In this document: positions 37,235-46,677 of the stretch, in pieces | Layout: each line of letters starts with the position of its first letter | Position numbering within the stretch: the stretch's first letter is position 1 | DNA from: an uncultured Saprospiraceae bacterium | GTDB taxonomy: Bacteria; Bacteroidota; Bacteroidia; Chitinophagales; Saprospiraceae | DNA length: 64,000 bases | Direction of reading: 5' to 3' | Assembly (NCBI GenBank): GCA_937981555.1 | Contig: CALJOK010000020.1 | Span: 62,001-126,000, forward strand | Notes under the pieces: generated by a model | Told to the model about the DNA's origin: nothing | The model's input: the letters and a program-made list of their open reading frames with translations, nothing else | Database searches by the model: none | Made by a program: the position numbers and the translations under genes

Positions 37235-38329
37235 TTATTCGTTTTCGACTTTATTTACGGGGATTAACAATTCTTCGATTGAATCTTGAAAGCTACATTT
37301 CGAAAGTAACTCATTCATTATCTTCAAATACTTTGATGAGTTATTCGATAATATATTTGTTTTATTTTTTGTAGGTATTATTGCTAGAATAACTTCAGTT
37401 TGTTTCTTTTCCTGAAATAAATAATTTCCAGATTTAAACTTATTTGAAGATAAATGTAAACTTAAAGCTAAGTCATTTTCAAGTTTCAACACTCCTTGAT
37501 ACCACTTTGGAAAATGAGCATGCCACATGTACTCATTAAGTTTACCTGGTTCATCTGTATAATTTTTTTCAAATTCAAAATTCAATTTTAACTCCAATTC
37601 TTTTTTTACCTCCTCAATTGAAATATTCTCTTTGAATCCAAAGTAATAATGACTAGCCTCATAACCATAATACATTAACCCATTTACAAATTCATCAAAA
37701 TTATTTAATCGAAGATATTCTTTAAAGTCATCATTGAAAAAACAAACTTCAGGTTCTTTTTTTATTTCTTTTTCGTTCCAACCATAATCGAAACACATAA
37801 ATGAATGTCCATCCATATGTGAAATTATGATTAGTCTTTTTAAAAAATTATAATCTGTATCTGAAACTAAATCTATTTCCTCTTCGTCCATCCATTCGGA
37901 AAGAACATCAAGCATGTTTTCATGACCAAATGGTTCTGGGTAAATATGATCTATCATTGCTCCATTGTAAATTAATGATTGAAGAGTTTTATTATATTCA
38001 AATGCGGTCTTTCTTATGAAACCACCATTTTGTATTTTCATTAACTCTCGATAGGTATTTGGAAGTTTAAAACCAATTTGTTCTTCTCGTGTTTGAATCT
38101 CCTTTTCTGTGCGGCCTATAGTTTTTTCAGAAAACTCTTTTGTCGGTTGTTTCCAAAATGTATTTAGATTCATTTTTTTTTCAATGATTTTGGTCTTTGT
38201 AAATCTGTTTATTTTAACAGAAGGTTTATTCCCTTCATCTTCGAAAATTTCTTCTTTTACAATTTTATTTTGACCTTTACAAATTGTAAAAAATCCAATA
38301 ATTAAAAGTAGTGTTAATGTTTTTTTCAT
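37235..38329 (-). CDS. SUKH/SMI1-KNR4 domain protein with signal peptide
   Basis: 364 residues. The N-terminus is a Sec signal peptide (KKTLTLLLIIGFFTICKGQ). At about 70-200 lies an SMI1/KNR4 (SUKH) domain: TEKEIQTREEQIGFKLP, NTYRELMKIQNGGFIRK, then FMCFDYGWNEKEIKKEPEV and EYLRLNNFDEFVNGL. A C-terminal half (about 215-350) is not recognised. SUKH domains are best known as cytoplasmic immunity proteins against polymorphic toxins, so export is unusual. No toxin is adjacent. The gene sits inside the propionate block with two other unrelated genes and looks more AT-rich than its neighbours. Confidence 0.82.
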   Translation of the reverse strand: MKKTLTLLLIIGFFTICKGQNKIVKEEIFEDEGNKPSVKINRFTKTKIIEKKMNLNTFWKQPTKEFSEKTIGRTEKEIQTREEQIGFKLPNTYRELMKIQNGGFIRKTAFEYNKTLQSLIYNGAMIDHIYPEPFGHENMLDVLSEWMDEEEIDLVSDTDYNFLKRLIIISHMDGHSFMCFDYGWNEKEIKKEPEVCFFNDDFKEYLRLNNFDEFVNGLMYYGYEASHYYFGFKENISIEEVKKELELKLNFEFEKNYTDEPGKLNEYMWHAHFPKWYQGVLKLENDLALSLHLSSNKFKSGNYLFQEKKQTEVILAIIPTKNKTNILSNNSSKYLKIMNELLSKCSFQDSIEELLIPVNKVENE

Positions 38330-38339
38330 TTTAATCTCT

Positions 38340-38464
38340 GGTGCTATCGCTTTGTGGTAGTATCTAGCATTTATTTAAGCTTTGCCAACTATTGAATTTA
38401 TTTTGTATTCAACTGAAGTCAGAGTCTTCTTGAATGATTAACACTAACGCAGAGTGATAGCGCC
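38340..38464. repeat. Imperfect inverted repeat pair in the gene-island spacer
   Basis: GGTGCTATCGCTTTGTGGT (38340-38358) and AACGCAGAGTGATAGCGCC (38446-38464) are complementary at about 14 of 19 positions, several of the others being wobble-type. They bound the spacer between the methyltransferase and SUKH genes. CGCCAACGGGTTTGTGCTAT at the outer end adds to a recombination-site appearance, but no attC consensus could be matched. Confidence 0.35.
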
Positions 38465-38479
38465 AACGGGTTTGTGCTA

Positions 38480-39058
38480 TTATCTCTTTTTCAATTTCTT
38501 TATTGTTACCATTTCATATTTTGTTACTGAACTGTGATTTGATTCTTTATCCTCAAACTTGTAATTGAATTCTTCTCGATCAGTAATTTTTAAATTTGGA
38601 GTAGCTGAAATTATTGAATTTAATATTTGTAATTTATTTCCAATACTCTGTATGCAAATGGTGATTAACGAATTCGGTTTTGCAAAATTGAAAATCTTCT
38701 TTAATAATTCCGTTTCCGTTTCTTTTTCTCTTTTACCAAAGTGAAACATACTATCCAACAAAATAAAATCAAATTCATCAAAATTTGAGAATTCATTTAT
38801 ATCCCCGACGATTCCTTTTATTGGCAGATCATTCTCATTTGCAATTTGGATTAATTGCTCAATTCCAACTTTTGAATAATCAACTCCAGTAACATCATAT
38901 CCTATTTTTGCTAATGCAATAGAATCTCTTCCTTGGCCACACCCTAAATCCAATAACTTTCCTTTGTTCTTAATTCCTGAATAAAACTTCAATAATTCTG
39001 GATAGGGTTCTCCAAATAAATTTTCGGTTTGGTAATATTTATCGTATTCGACTTTCAA
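38480..39058 (-). CDS. Class I SAM-dependent methyltransferase
   Basis: 192 residues. The Rossmann-like SAM site is plain: GKLLDLGCGQGRDSIALAK (motif I), YDVTGVDYSKVGIEQL (motif II acid), KGIVGDINEF and FDFILLDSMFHF (motif IV). The closest familiar relatives are TehB/Methyltransf_25-type small-molecule methyltransferases, but the substrate is unknown. No signal peptide. It lies 14 bases downstream of the DUF1040-like gene and forms a small pair with it within the inserted group. Confidence 0.88.
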   Translation of the reverse strand: MKVEYDKYYQTENLFGEPYPELLKFYSGIKNKGKLLDLGCGQGRDSIALAKIGYDVTGVDYSKVGIEQLIQIANENDLPIKGIVGDINEFSNFDEFDFILLDSMFHFGKREKETETELLKKIFNFAKPNSLITICIQSIGNKLQILNSIISATPNLKITDREEFNYKFEDKESNHSSVTKYEMVTIKKLKKR

Positions 39059-39072
39059 TTATATGGATGGTT

Positions 39073-39561
39073 TTATTTTTTAATTTTATATCCTATTTCA
39101 ACTCTTTCAATTTTACCATTATTTTCTAATACTCTGAGGAGGTTATCCAATTTTTCAATTCTTTCTTTTTGTTTATCCAACCAATTTAAATCTTCTATTG
39201 GAGCACCAACCAATTTCATCATACTCCTTGGTGTAAGAATTTGGTTTGGTTTTTCTTTTCGTACAGCTTCAATAAATTGCTTGACTAATTCGAATGTTAT
39301 CTCTTCAATATTAATTTTGATTAATTCTGGATAAATTTCCCAATATGGCATTCTTCTCTTACTTTCTAAAATTTCACTTTCTTTTCCGATTGACTGAATT
39401 CCTTTTAAGATATCTTCATCTTCAATGAAAAAAACTTCAGGGCAAGCATTTTTAGGGCGCGTTGCAATGGTGATTATTTGCCCTAATCTTAAATCTGGAT
39501 TCTCTTTCCAAATTTGCTCAAGTTTATTGAGTATTTTTGGTATTCGATTTTTATCCCTCAT
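39073..39561 (-). CDS. DUF1040-like protein of unknown function
   Basis: 162 residues, no signal peptide or TM. The N-terminus MRDKNRIPKILNKLEQIW with PDLRLGQIITIA has the pattern I associate with DUF1040/YihD-type proteins; this is from memory and needs a profile search. The middle is unassigned (MPYWEIYPELIKINIEEI). The C-terminal part (about 105-162) looks like a small helical, possibly wHTH, segment (NWLDKQKERIEKLDNLLRVL then NNGKIERVEIGY). It is the first of three unrelated genes inside the propionate block, 105 bases after the mutB stop. Confidence 0.6.
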   Translation of the reverse strand: MRDKNRIPKILNKLEQIWKENPDLRLGQIITIATRPKNACPEVFFIEDEDILKGIQSIGKESEILESKRRMPYWEIYPELIKINIEEITFELVKQFIEAVRKEKPNQILTPRSMMKLVGAPIEDLNWLDKQKERIEKLDNLLRVLENNGKIERVEIGYKIKK

Positions 39562-39666
39562 TTTGATTTTTCTATGCTCTTATTTTTTCTTTTTACAAAC
39601 TTCTAAATATAAACATGTTTTCAAACCGTCCTTCATTCTGCTTTGTGATAAAGAAAAATAAATTAC

Positions 39667-41802
39667 CTATTTACTTCCTTCAATCATAATTTCCAGAATC
39701 TGCGAAGCCGCCTCCGAAATAACCGTCCCTGGACCAAAAACACCAACCACTCCCGCTTTAAATAAAAAGTCATAATCCTTTGGTGGAATCACCCCACCAG
39801 TAATGACCATGATATCTTCCCGATCTAATTTTTTTAATTCCTTGATGACTTGTGGAACCAAAGTTTTATGTCCAGCAGCTAGCGATGAAATCCCTAAAAT
39901 ATGCACATCATTTTCTACTGCCTGTCTTGCTGCCTCTTCTGGAGTTTGAAATAATGGCCCAACATCAACATCAAAACCAATGTCGGCAAAACTAGTCGCA
40001 ATCACTTTCGATCCACGATCATGACCATCTTGTCCTAATTTGGCAACCATGATTCTTGGTCGTCGTCCTTCTAGTTTGGCAAATTTTTCAGAAAGGTCTC
40101 TAGCTCTTTTGAAATCTTTATTGCTAGAAATTTCATTGGAATATGCTCCCGAAATTGTTTTGTTATTTGCTTTGAATCGTCTGAATTCTTTTTCCATGGC
40201 ATCTGAGATTTCACCAAGAGTAGCACGTAGTCGAGCAGCTTTGATGGCGTAATCGAGTAAGTTGCCTTTGCCTGATTTGGCGCAAGAAGTGATTTTTTTT
40301 AGTACAGCTTGAACTGCTTTTTCATCCCGTTTGGATTTTATTCTTTTAAGTCGATTGACTTGTGATTTTCTTACTGCAGAGTTGTCAACTTCTAAGGTAT
40401 CTAAGATAGCATCTTCATCGTGTTGGAAAATATTGACGCCAATTATTTTGTCGACACCACTATCAATACGAGCTTGTTTTCTAGCAGCAGCTTCTTCGAT
40501 TCTAAGTTTTGGTAAACCATTTTCGATCGCTTTTGCCATGCCACCCAATGCTTCGATTTCCTCAATTAATTTCCATGCTTTCTCTGCAATTTCTTTGGTC
40601 AAATATTCTACATAATAGGAACCGCCCCAAGGGTCAACTACATCAGTAATATTACTTTCTTGCTGTAAATATTTTTGAGTGTCCCGAGCAATTTTCGCAG
40701 AGAAATCTGTTGGTAATGCAATCGCTTCATCCAATGAATTGGTGTGCAAAGATTGAGTTCCACCGAAGATCGCTGACATTGCTTCAATTGTTGTACGAGC
40801 AATGTTATTAAATGGATCTTGTGCAGTTAAACTCCAACCCGAGGTTTGAGAATGCGTTCTCAATGCCATTGATTTTGGATTAGTAGGGTTGAATTGTTTG
40901 ACGATTTTTGCCCACAACATTCTAGCTGCACGCATTTTGGCAATCTCCATGAAATGGTTCATTCCTATTCCCCAAAAAAAAGATAGGCGAGGAGCGAATT
41001 CATCGATTTTTAATCCTGCTTTTAATCCTGTTCGAATATATTCTAATCCGTCGGCTAAAGTATATGCTAGCTCAATATCTGCTGACGCACCTGCTTCATG
41101 CATGTGGTAACCGCTGATGCTAATTGAATTAAATTTGGGAATGTTTTGCGAAGCATATTCAAAAATATCACCGATGATTCTCATGGAGGGTTGAGGTGGA
41201 TAAATGTAAGTATTTCGCACCATGAACTCTTTTAAGATATCATTTTGAATTGTTCCACTTAATTTTGATTGTTCGACTCCTTGTTCTTCTGCTGCAACAA
41301 TAAAAAATGCCATGATGGGTAAAACTGCTCCATTCATAGTCATGGAAACGGACATTTTATCCAAAGGGATTTTGTTAAAAAGAATTTTCATATCCTCGAC
41401 GGAATCAATCGCAACCCCCGCCATTCCAACATCGCCTGTCACTCGTGGATGATCTGAATCATATCCTCGATGGGTTGCCAAATCAAAAGCAACTGATAAT
41501 CCTTTTTGTCCTTGTGCTAAATTTCTACGGTAAAATTCATTACTTTTTTTTGCTGTTGAAAAACCTGCATACTGCCGAATCGTCCAAGGTCGAACTGAAT
41601 ACATCGAACTATATGGTCCTCGCAAATAGGGTGGGATTCCAGCGATATAATCGAGGTGTTTTACATTTTTGATGTGGTCTGCATCAAAATGTAAAGGTAT
41701 TGTTATGCCTTCAGGTGTCTTCCAAGGAGTTGCTTTCTTTTTGGAAGAAGTGGAAGCTGTTTTTCGTTGATATTTTATTTTCTTGAAGTCGGGTTTTTTC
41801 AT
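39667..41802 (-). CDS. mutB: Methylmalonyl-CoA mutase, large (catalytic) subunit
   Basis: 711 residues from the ATG at 41802, close to the usual length; the longer in-frame start at 41862 is less likely. It interconverts succinyl-CoA and R-methylmalonyl-CoA using adenosylcobalamin. The substrate barrel shows [53 protein letters not shown] and [10 protein letters not shown]. The C-terminal B12 domain has the cobalt-ligand motif [13 protein letters not shown], followed by [13 protein letters not shown]. It pairs with the small subunit encoded at 43443-44558; unusually the biotin carboxylase gene lies between the two. Confidence 0.97.
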   Translation of the reverse strand: MKKPDFKKIKYQRKTASTSSKKKATPWKTPEGITIPLHFDADHIKNVKHLDYIAGIPPYLRGPYSSMYSVRPWTIRQYAGFSTAKKSNEFYRRNLAQGQKGLSVAFDLATHRGYDSDHPRVTGDVGMAGVAIDSVEDMKILFNKIPLDKMSVSMTMNGAVLPIMAFFIVAAEEQGVEQSKLSGTIQNDILKEFMVRNTYIYPPQPSMRIIGDIFEYASQNIPKFNSISISGYHMHEAGASADIELAYTLADGLEYIRTGLKAGLKIDEFAPRLSFFWGIGMNHFMEIAKMRAARMLWAKIVKQFNPTNPKSMALRTHSQTSGWSLTAQDPFNNIARTTIEAMSAIFGGTQSLHTNSLDEAIALPTDFSAKIARDTQKYLQQESNITDVVDPWGGSYYVEYLTKEIAEKAWKLIEEIEALGGMAKAIENGLPKLRIEEAAARKQARIDSGVDKIIGVNIFQHDEDAILDTLEVDNSAVRKSQVNRLKRIKSKRDEKAVQAVLKKITSCAKSGKGNLLDYAIKAARLRATLGEISDAMEKEFRRFKANNKTISGAYSNEISSNKDFKRARDLSEKFAKLEGRRPRIMVAKLGQDGHDRGSKVIATSFADIGFDVDVGPLFQTPEEAARQAVENDVHILGISSLAAGHKTLVPQVIKELKKLDREDIMVITGGVIPPKDYDFLFKAGVVGVFGPGTVISEAASQILEIMIEGSK

Positions 41803-41929
41803 TGAGTGCTTTTTACCAGATAGTTTTACTAGATAAAATTTGTACAACATCTTTTTTTGCATATAGGGAACATAGAATTAAGATGCGATATTACAATCTA
41901 TGTTTTCTATGTGTCTATGTGGTGAAAAA

Positions 41930-43402
41930 TCAAATCCTAGATTTTTTCCAATTCGAATCCTCATTTTCCACCACCTTCAATTGCTCTTTTCCATTCAAGA
42001 ATAATTGCAATGCTAATGCTGCTGCAATTTCTTGTTCTTCTTTTTGATCTTTTAAAAGTTGCTCAGGTGAGAAGTAGTTCTTGACAAAATGAGTATCAAA
42101 TTTACCACTTGTAAATGCTTCATGTTTGCAGACAAATTTCCCAAACGGAAGGGTAGTGGCTACACCTTCGATTTGATAATCTTCGATTGCCGTTAACATC
42201 AAACCAATTGCTTCTTCTCTAGTTTTTCCATAAGTAATTAATTTTGCAATCATCGGATCATAGTAGATTGGAATATCTTGTCCTTGCTCGTATCCATCAT
42301 CTAATCGTATTCCTTCTCCTTCTGGCCGAATATATGTTTCTAATGTTCCTACATTAGGCAGGAAATTATTTAGAGGATCTTCTGCATAAATCCTTAACTC
42401 TAGAGCATGACCTGTAATTGATAAATCCTCTTGTGTGAAAGATAATTTTTCTCCTCTTGCTACTTTAATTTGTTGCTCTACCAAATCAATCCCTGTGATC
42501 AATTCTGAAACTGGATGCTCCACTTGAAGCCGAGTGTTCATTTCTAAAAAATAGAAATTCATATTTTCATCCAATAAAAATTCAACTGTTCCTGCACCAA
42601 CATAATCACAAGCTTTGGCAACCTTGATGGCAGCATCTCCCATTGCTTCTCGAAGTTCAGGATTTAAAACAACTGACGGTGCTTCTTCTACTACTTTTTG
42701 ATGACGCCGCTGCACACTACATTCTCTTTCAAAAAGATGCACCACATTGCCATGGGTATCTGCTAAGACTTGAATCTCGATATGTCGAGGCGAGGTAACA
42801 TATTTCTCAATAAAAACTGATCCATCGCCAAATGCTGAAATGGCTTCTGAAATCGCTCGCTCCATTTGTTCTGGTAACTCTTCTTTATTTTCAACGACAC
42901 GCATTCCTTTTCCACCACCTCCAGCAGAGGCTTTTATTAAAATGGGAAAACCAATTTCACCTGCGATCTTTTTGGCTAATTCTACATCTGTGATCGCTTC
43001 TTCGATCCCTGGAACCATTGGGATGTTGTAAGACTTAACTGCTTCTTTGGCCGCTAATTTACTTCCCATGACTTCGATGGCATGAGTTCCTGGTCCGATA
43101 AAAGTAATGTCATTTTCTTCGGCCATTTTTGCGAAGGCAGAATTTTCACTTAGAAAACCGTAACCTGGATGGATCGCATCTGCGCCTGTATCTTTGGCGG
43201 CTTGGATGACTTTTTCCATTTTTAGGTACGACTCGGAGGATGGTGCAGGGCCGAGTAAAACTGCTTCATCTGCAAAGCGAGTATGTCTGGCATTTCGATC
43301 TGCTTCGGAATAAACGGCGACTGTTTTGATGCCCATTTTTTTTGCGGAGCGCATGACTCTTAGTGCGATTTCTCCTCGGTTGGCTATTAGTATTTTTTTC
43401 AT
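41930..43402 (-). CDS. accC: Biotin carboxylase (acetyl/propionyl-CoA carboxylase alpha, short form)
   Basis: 490 residues. It carboxylates biotin with ATP and bicarbonate. ATP-grasp features: KKILIANRGEIALRVMRSAK, GYGFLSENSAFA, KASAGGGGKGMRVVEN, RECSVQRRHQKVVEEAPS, FLEMNTRLQVEHPVSE and GHALELRIYAEDP. The C-terminus stops after about 40 residues of low-complexity (EQEIAAALALQLF) with no biotinyl domain: the EAMKM motif is absent here and in every other product in the window. The carrier protein must come from elsewhere. Context (pccB, mutAB) suggests propionyl-CoA, but a shared role in acetyl-CoA carboxylation cannot be excluded. Confidence 0.95.
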   Translation of the reverse strand: MKKILIANRGEIALRVMRSAKKMGIKTVAVYSEADRNARHTRFADEAVLLGPAPSSESYLKMEKVIQAAKDTGADAIHPGYGFLSENSAFAKMAEENDITFIGPGTHAIEVMGSKLAAKEAVKSYNIPMVPGIEEAITDVELAKKIAGEIGFPILIKASAGGGGKGMRVVENKEELPEQMERAISEAISAFGDGSVFIEKYVTSPRHIEIQVLADTHGNVVHLFERECSVQRRHQKVVEEAPSVVLNPELREAMGDAAIKVAKACDYVGAGTVEFLLDENMNFYFLEMNTRLQVEHPVSELITGIDLVEQQIKVARGEKLSFTQEDLSITGHALELRIYAEDPLNNFLPNVGTLETYIRPEGEGIRLDDGYEQGQDIPIYYDPMIAKLITYGKTREEAIGLMLTAIEDYQIEGVATTLPFGKFVCKHEAFTSGKFDTHFVKNYFSPEQLLKDQKEEQEIAAALALQLFLNGKEQLKVVENEDSNWKKSRI

Positions 43403-43442
43403 TTTTCTTTTTTTAGGTCAGCTAAAGTAGACCATCACGTGT

Positions 43443-44558
43443 TTATGAATTTGTGAATCTGCTCCAGGCTGCTTCTGCTAGGTCGTCGGTTAGTTTTTCT
43501 AAGTAGTAACTTCCTGCTGCTGGGTCTTGAACTTTATCCATGTAACTTTCTAACTGCATCAAATGTTGAGTATTGAGTGCAATTCTTTGTGCATTTTTTG
43601 TTTCTTTTTTGAAAGCATCAGATGGATAAATGTATAATCGATTCGTTCCTCCAATTACGGCTGACATCGCTTGCGAAGTAGCTTTTATTTTATTGTAATT
43701 TTCGTCTTCGGTTTGAGTCGTGGTGGTTAAATGTGTTTCTATTGTTATGATTGGTTTAAATGAACCCTTCCAACTTTTAATCACTAAACTCCAAAGGATT
43801 TTTAATGCTCTGATTTTTGCAATATTTAAAAAATAGGAATCGTCGAGTTGAATTGAAAATTGAAAATTAGCAATTAGATTTTTTAAGTCTAAGTCTTTTT
43901 CATTCCATTTTTCTAAATAGGCATTTGCTTTTGAAATCGTTTGCACCAATTCTTCGACTACGTTTTCTTGACCTTGATAAAAGTCACGTGCGTTTATTGT
44001 TATAAAATTGCCAAGCGGAAGTTGATTGGAGAAATCTATTACAGATTGGTAATCAGCAGGAGGGATAGTTGTACCATCTTGAAATTGGAAAGAACAAGCT
44101 ACTTTTTTTAGATTTAGATTTTTGTCTTTTAATATGGAAAGAAAATTTTGTACGATCCCTTTCCAAGTTTTTTTGGGAAAAATGAAGTGGGTCGAAATCC
44201 ATTCATGATTAACTCCTTCGAGTAAAGTTTGCAATTCTTTTTTTGTATGATTTTTCTCCAATTTAAAACATAAAGCTTCTGCTCCTTTCTCTAAAAGAAA
44301 GAGTGCTTCCTTGTTCGACTTTTTTATATTTTTTACAATAATTCGAACACCTTTTTCCCACTCATTGGAATTTCTATTTTCCAAAAGTGGTTTGGGAAGT
44401 TCTTTTAAATCATTGGAATGAGCAAAGGGAGATATCACCAAATCTTCATTGATTTTCCAATTCAAATGCTCAATTGGTTTTCCTTTCAAATCCTTTTCAA
44501 CTTTCGCTAGCCAATCTTTCTTTGATGATTTTTTAAAATCCTTAAATAATGATTTCAT
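43443..44558 (-). CDS. mutA: Methylmalonyl-CoA mutase, small subunit, lacking the B12 domain
   Basis: 371 residues from the ATG at 44558 (the upstream TTG at 44594 overlaps the promoter -7 element, so is rejected). It resembles the substrate barrel of the mutase: LFKDFKKSSKKDWLAKVEKD, LNWKINEDLVISPF, TTTQTEDENYNKIKATSQAM and VQDPAAGSYYLEKLTDDLAE. The protein ends just after this, so it has no cobalamin-binding domain at all; many small subunits keep a degenerate one. It is probably a structural partner of MutB. It is the first gene of the block and has the best promoter in the window. Confidence 0.92.
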   Translation of the reverse strand: MKSLFKDFKKSSKKDWLAKVEKDLKGKPIEHLNWKINEDLVISPFAHSNDLKELPKPLLENRNSNEWEKGVRIIVKNIKKSNKEALFLLEKGAEALCFKLEKNHTKKELQTLLEGVNHEWISTHFIFPKKTWKGIVQNFLSILKDKNLNLKKVACSFQFQDGTTIPPADYQSVIDFSNQLPLGNFITINARDFYQGQENVVEELVQTISKANAYLEKWNEKDLDLKNLIANFQFSIQLDDSYFLNIAKIRALKILWSLVIKSWKGSFKPIITIETHLTTTTQTEDENYNKIKATSQAMSAVIGGTNRLYIYPSDAFKKETKNAQRIALNTQHLMQLESYMDKVQDPAAGSYYLEKLTDDLAEAAWSRFTNS

Positions 44559-44591
44559 GAAATTTATTTTCAAATTTTGTGAAAATTCGCT

Positions 44592-44622
44592 CAAAGATAT
44601 TCAAACAAAACAAAGGCACAAA
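44592..44622 (-). promoter_or_regulatory. Consensus Bacteroidota promoter of the propionate block
   Basis: On the minus strand TTTG (44622 to 44619) is followed after exactly 19 bases by TATCTTTG (44599 to 44592), a full match to TTTG-N19-TAnnTTTG. Transcription would start near 44586, leaving a leader of about 28 bases before the mutA ATG. Confidence 0.75.
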
Positions 44623-44741
44623 GTCTGCTTTCCATTTTCTGGGAATCATAGAGATTGTTTTAATTTTATAGGTAAAATGTTGGGAAATGGGAAAGATTTA
44701 GATAAATTTCGTTTCTTTTTAAAAACGAAAAAACAAAACGA

Positions 44742-46511
44742 ATGCAACTATCAACTTTAGACTGGTCTATAGTGGGAATTTATTTTCTCATTGTCCTCTC
44801 AGTAGGTTTATATTTTTCCAAAAAATCAAGTTCGAGTTTAAACGAATTTTTCCTTTCAGGGAGAAATATGCCCTGGTGGTTGTTAGGAGTTTCGATGGTT
44901 GCAACTACTTTTTCATCTGATACGCCCAATTTAGTGGCTGGACTTGTTAGGGAAAATGGAGTTTCTGGAAATTGGGGCTGGTGGGCTTTTTTGGTAACTG
45001 GTATGTTGACCGTTTTCGTTTATGCAAAACTATGGAGAAGATCCGAAGTTTTAACCGATATTGAATTTTATGAATTAAGATATAGCGGAAATGCTGCGGC
45101 ATTTTTAAGAGGATTTAGGGCATTATATCTAGGGTTGATTTTTAATGTCTTAGTGATGGGAACCGTTTCATTGGCAGCGATTAAGTTTGGAGAGATTGTC
45201 CTTGGCTTAGAAGGTTGGAAAACGCTTTTGATTGCAGGAACGATAACTATCTCATATTCTACTTTAGGGGGGTTAAAGGCGGTTATTATTACTGATTTTG
45301 TTCAGTTTACTTTGGCGATGGTTGGTTCAATCTGGGCGGCAATTTATATTGTTAATTTACCAGAAGTTGGCGGATTAGATGCATTATTGACTCATGTTAA
45401 TGTTGCACCAAAATTATCAATGTTGCCTGATATGTCGAATCCTGATGTTTGGGTTCCAGTATTATTAGTACCGTTAGCGGTGCAATGGTGGGCATCTTAT
45501 TATCCTGGTTCGGAGCCAGGTGGTGGTGGATATATTGCGCAAAGAATGTTCTCAGCAAAAGATGAAAAAAATGCAATTGGAGCAACCTTACTTTATAATG
45601 TAGCGCACTATGCATTGCGTCCTTTTCCATGGATTTTGATTGCTTTGGCATCCTTGGTGGTCTTTCCTGAATTAAGTGATATTTCTTCTGTTTTCCCAAT
45701 GTTATCTGAAGATAAGGTCGGACATGATATTGCTTATCCTGCAATGTTGACGAAATTGCCTTCGGGACTTTTAGGATTAGTAGCAGCAAGTTTGATTGCA
45801 GCATTTATGTCAACGATGAGTACGCAAATGAATTTAGGAGCGTCGTATTTAGTCAATGACTTTTATAAAAGATTTATCAAACCTGAGGCAAATCAAAAAG
45901 AGTTAATTAATGTAGCTAAAGCATTTACTGTGATCAGCGCAATCTTAGGAATGGGATTGGGTTTGATATTGACGGATGCGACACAGGCATTTAATTTACT
46001 ATTATTATTAGGAGCTGGAACAGGTGCGATTTATATTTTGAGATGGTTTTGGTGGAGGATCAATGCGATGACGGAGATTGTTGCGATGGTAGCTTCGTTG
46101 ATTATTGCAAGTTATTTTACTTTTGCTAATCATGGATTAGAAAGTTGGCAGACAATGGTGTTAGGAGCAATTTTGACAACTATTGTGTGGGTGGTATCTA
46201 CTTTTGTAACTGAACCAACAGATGATGAAACGCTTCGTAATTTTTATAAAAAAATTAGACCGAGCGGAAGTGGTTGGAATCATGTCATTGAGAAAGCGAA
46301 AGCTGATGGAATTGATATTAGAAAAGAAAAGAGTCAATTGCCATTGGAATTATTATGTTGGTTAGTTGGATGTGTGGCAGTTTATTCAGCATTGTTTGCT
46401 ACTGGAAATTGGATTTATGGAAATACAGGCCTTGCAACGATCTTAACAGTTGTATCCGTTTTAGGTGGTGCATTTTTGTTTAAAGCATGGGGAAGTTTAC
46501 AGACGGATTAG
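44742..46511 (+). CDS. Sodium:solute symporter (SSS) family transporter
   Basis: 589 residues, about 13-14 hydrophobic segments. Family features: STLDWSIVGIYFLIVLSVGL, SLNEFFLSGRNMPWWLLGVS, TTFSSDTPNLVAGLV, a long first half with SYSTLGGLKAVIITDFVQF and the AAFMSTMSTQMNLGASYLVN segment typical of SSS proteins. A C-terminal extension continues past residue 490 with further TM helices. The substrate is unknown; sugar, carboxylate and amino acid members exist. It is divergent from mutA with 183 bases between, so it could supply a substrate for the propionate block, which is only positional inference. Confidence 0.93.
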   Translation: MQLSTLDWSIVGIYFLIVLSVGLYFSKKSSSSLNEFFLSGRNMPWWLLGVSMVATTFSSDTPNLVAGLVRENGVSGNWGWWAFLVTGMLTVFVYAKLWRRSEVLTDIEFYELRYSGNAAAFLRGFRALYLGLIFNVLVMGTVSLAAIKFGEIVLGLEGWKTLLIAGTITISYSTLGGLKAVIITDFVQFTLAMVGSIWAAIYIVNLPEVGGLDALLTHVNVAPKLSMLPDMSNPDVWVPVLLVPLAVQWWASYYPGSEPGGGGYIAQRMFSAKDEKNAIGATLLYNVAHYALRPFPWILIALASLVVFPELSDISSVFPMLSEDKVGHDIAYPAMLTKLPSGLLGLVAASLIAAFMSTMSTQMNLGASYLVNDFYKRFIKPEANQKELINVAKAFTVISAILGMGLGLILTDATQAFNLLLLLGAGTGAIYILRWFWWRINAMTEIVAMVASLIIASYFTFANHGLESWQTMVLGAILTTIVWVVSTFVTEPTDDETLRNFYKKIRPSGSGWNHVIEKAKADGIDIRKEKSQLPLELLCWLVGCVAVYSALFATGNWIYGNTGLATILTVVSVLGGAFLFKAWGSLQTD

Positions 46512-46620
46512 ATTGGTGGTTGATTAGATTCAATAGATCATTTTTTTGATAAAAAATAATTGAAGTATTGACTATTACTAAAAGGTTAAATACGTTTTGA
46601 TAAAAAAGATTAAAATGGGA

Positions 46621-46656
46621 TTGGTATCAAATGAATTCATTTGATACCAATTTTTT
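46621..46656 (+). terminator. Perfect 30-base palindrome with T-tract
   Basis: Bases 46621-46650 form a perfect palindrome (TTGGTATCAAATGAA plus its complement, centred on GAATTC), followed by six T residues. It is a terminator for the symporter gene; the missing natural loop means the centre opens as the loop. Confidence 0.8.
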
Positions 46657-46677
46657 AATAAAAAAAATTAGAAAAAT

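Noticed and set aside
37235-38329. Toxin-immunity pair at the SUKH gene
   Set aside because: No toxin-like protein lies on either side; the neighbours are a methyltransferase and pccB.
38340-38464. Integron-type attC sites in the gene-island spacer
   Set aside because: The inverted repeats do not fit the RYYYAAC/GTTRRRY core pattern and no integrase is in the window.
41803-41862. Longer MutB starting at 41862
   Set aside because: The ATG at 41802 gives the usual family length and a typical Lys-rich start.
44559-44594. Extended mutA start at the TTG codon at 44594
   Set aside because: The TTG overlaps the -7 element TATCTTTG of a consensus promoter, and the family N-terminus begins at the ATG at 44558.
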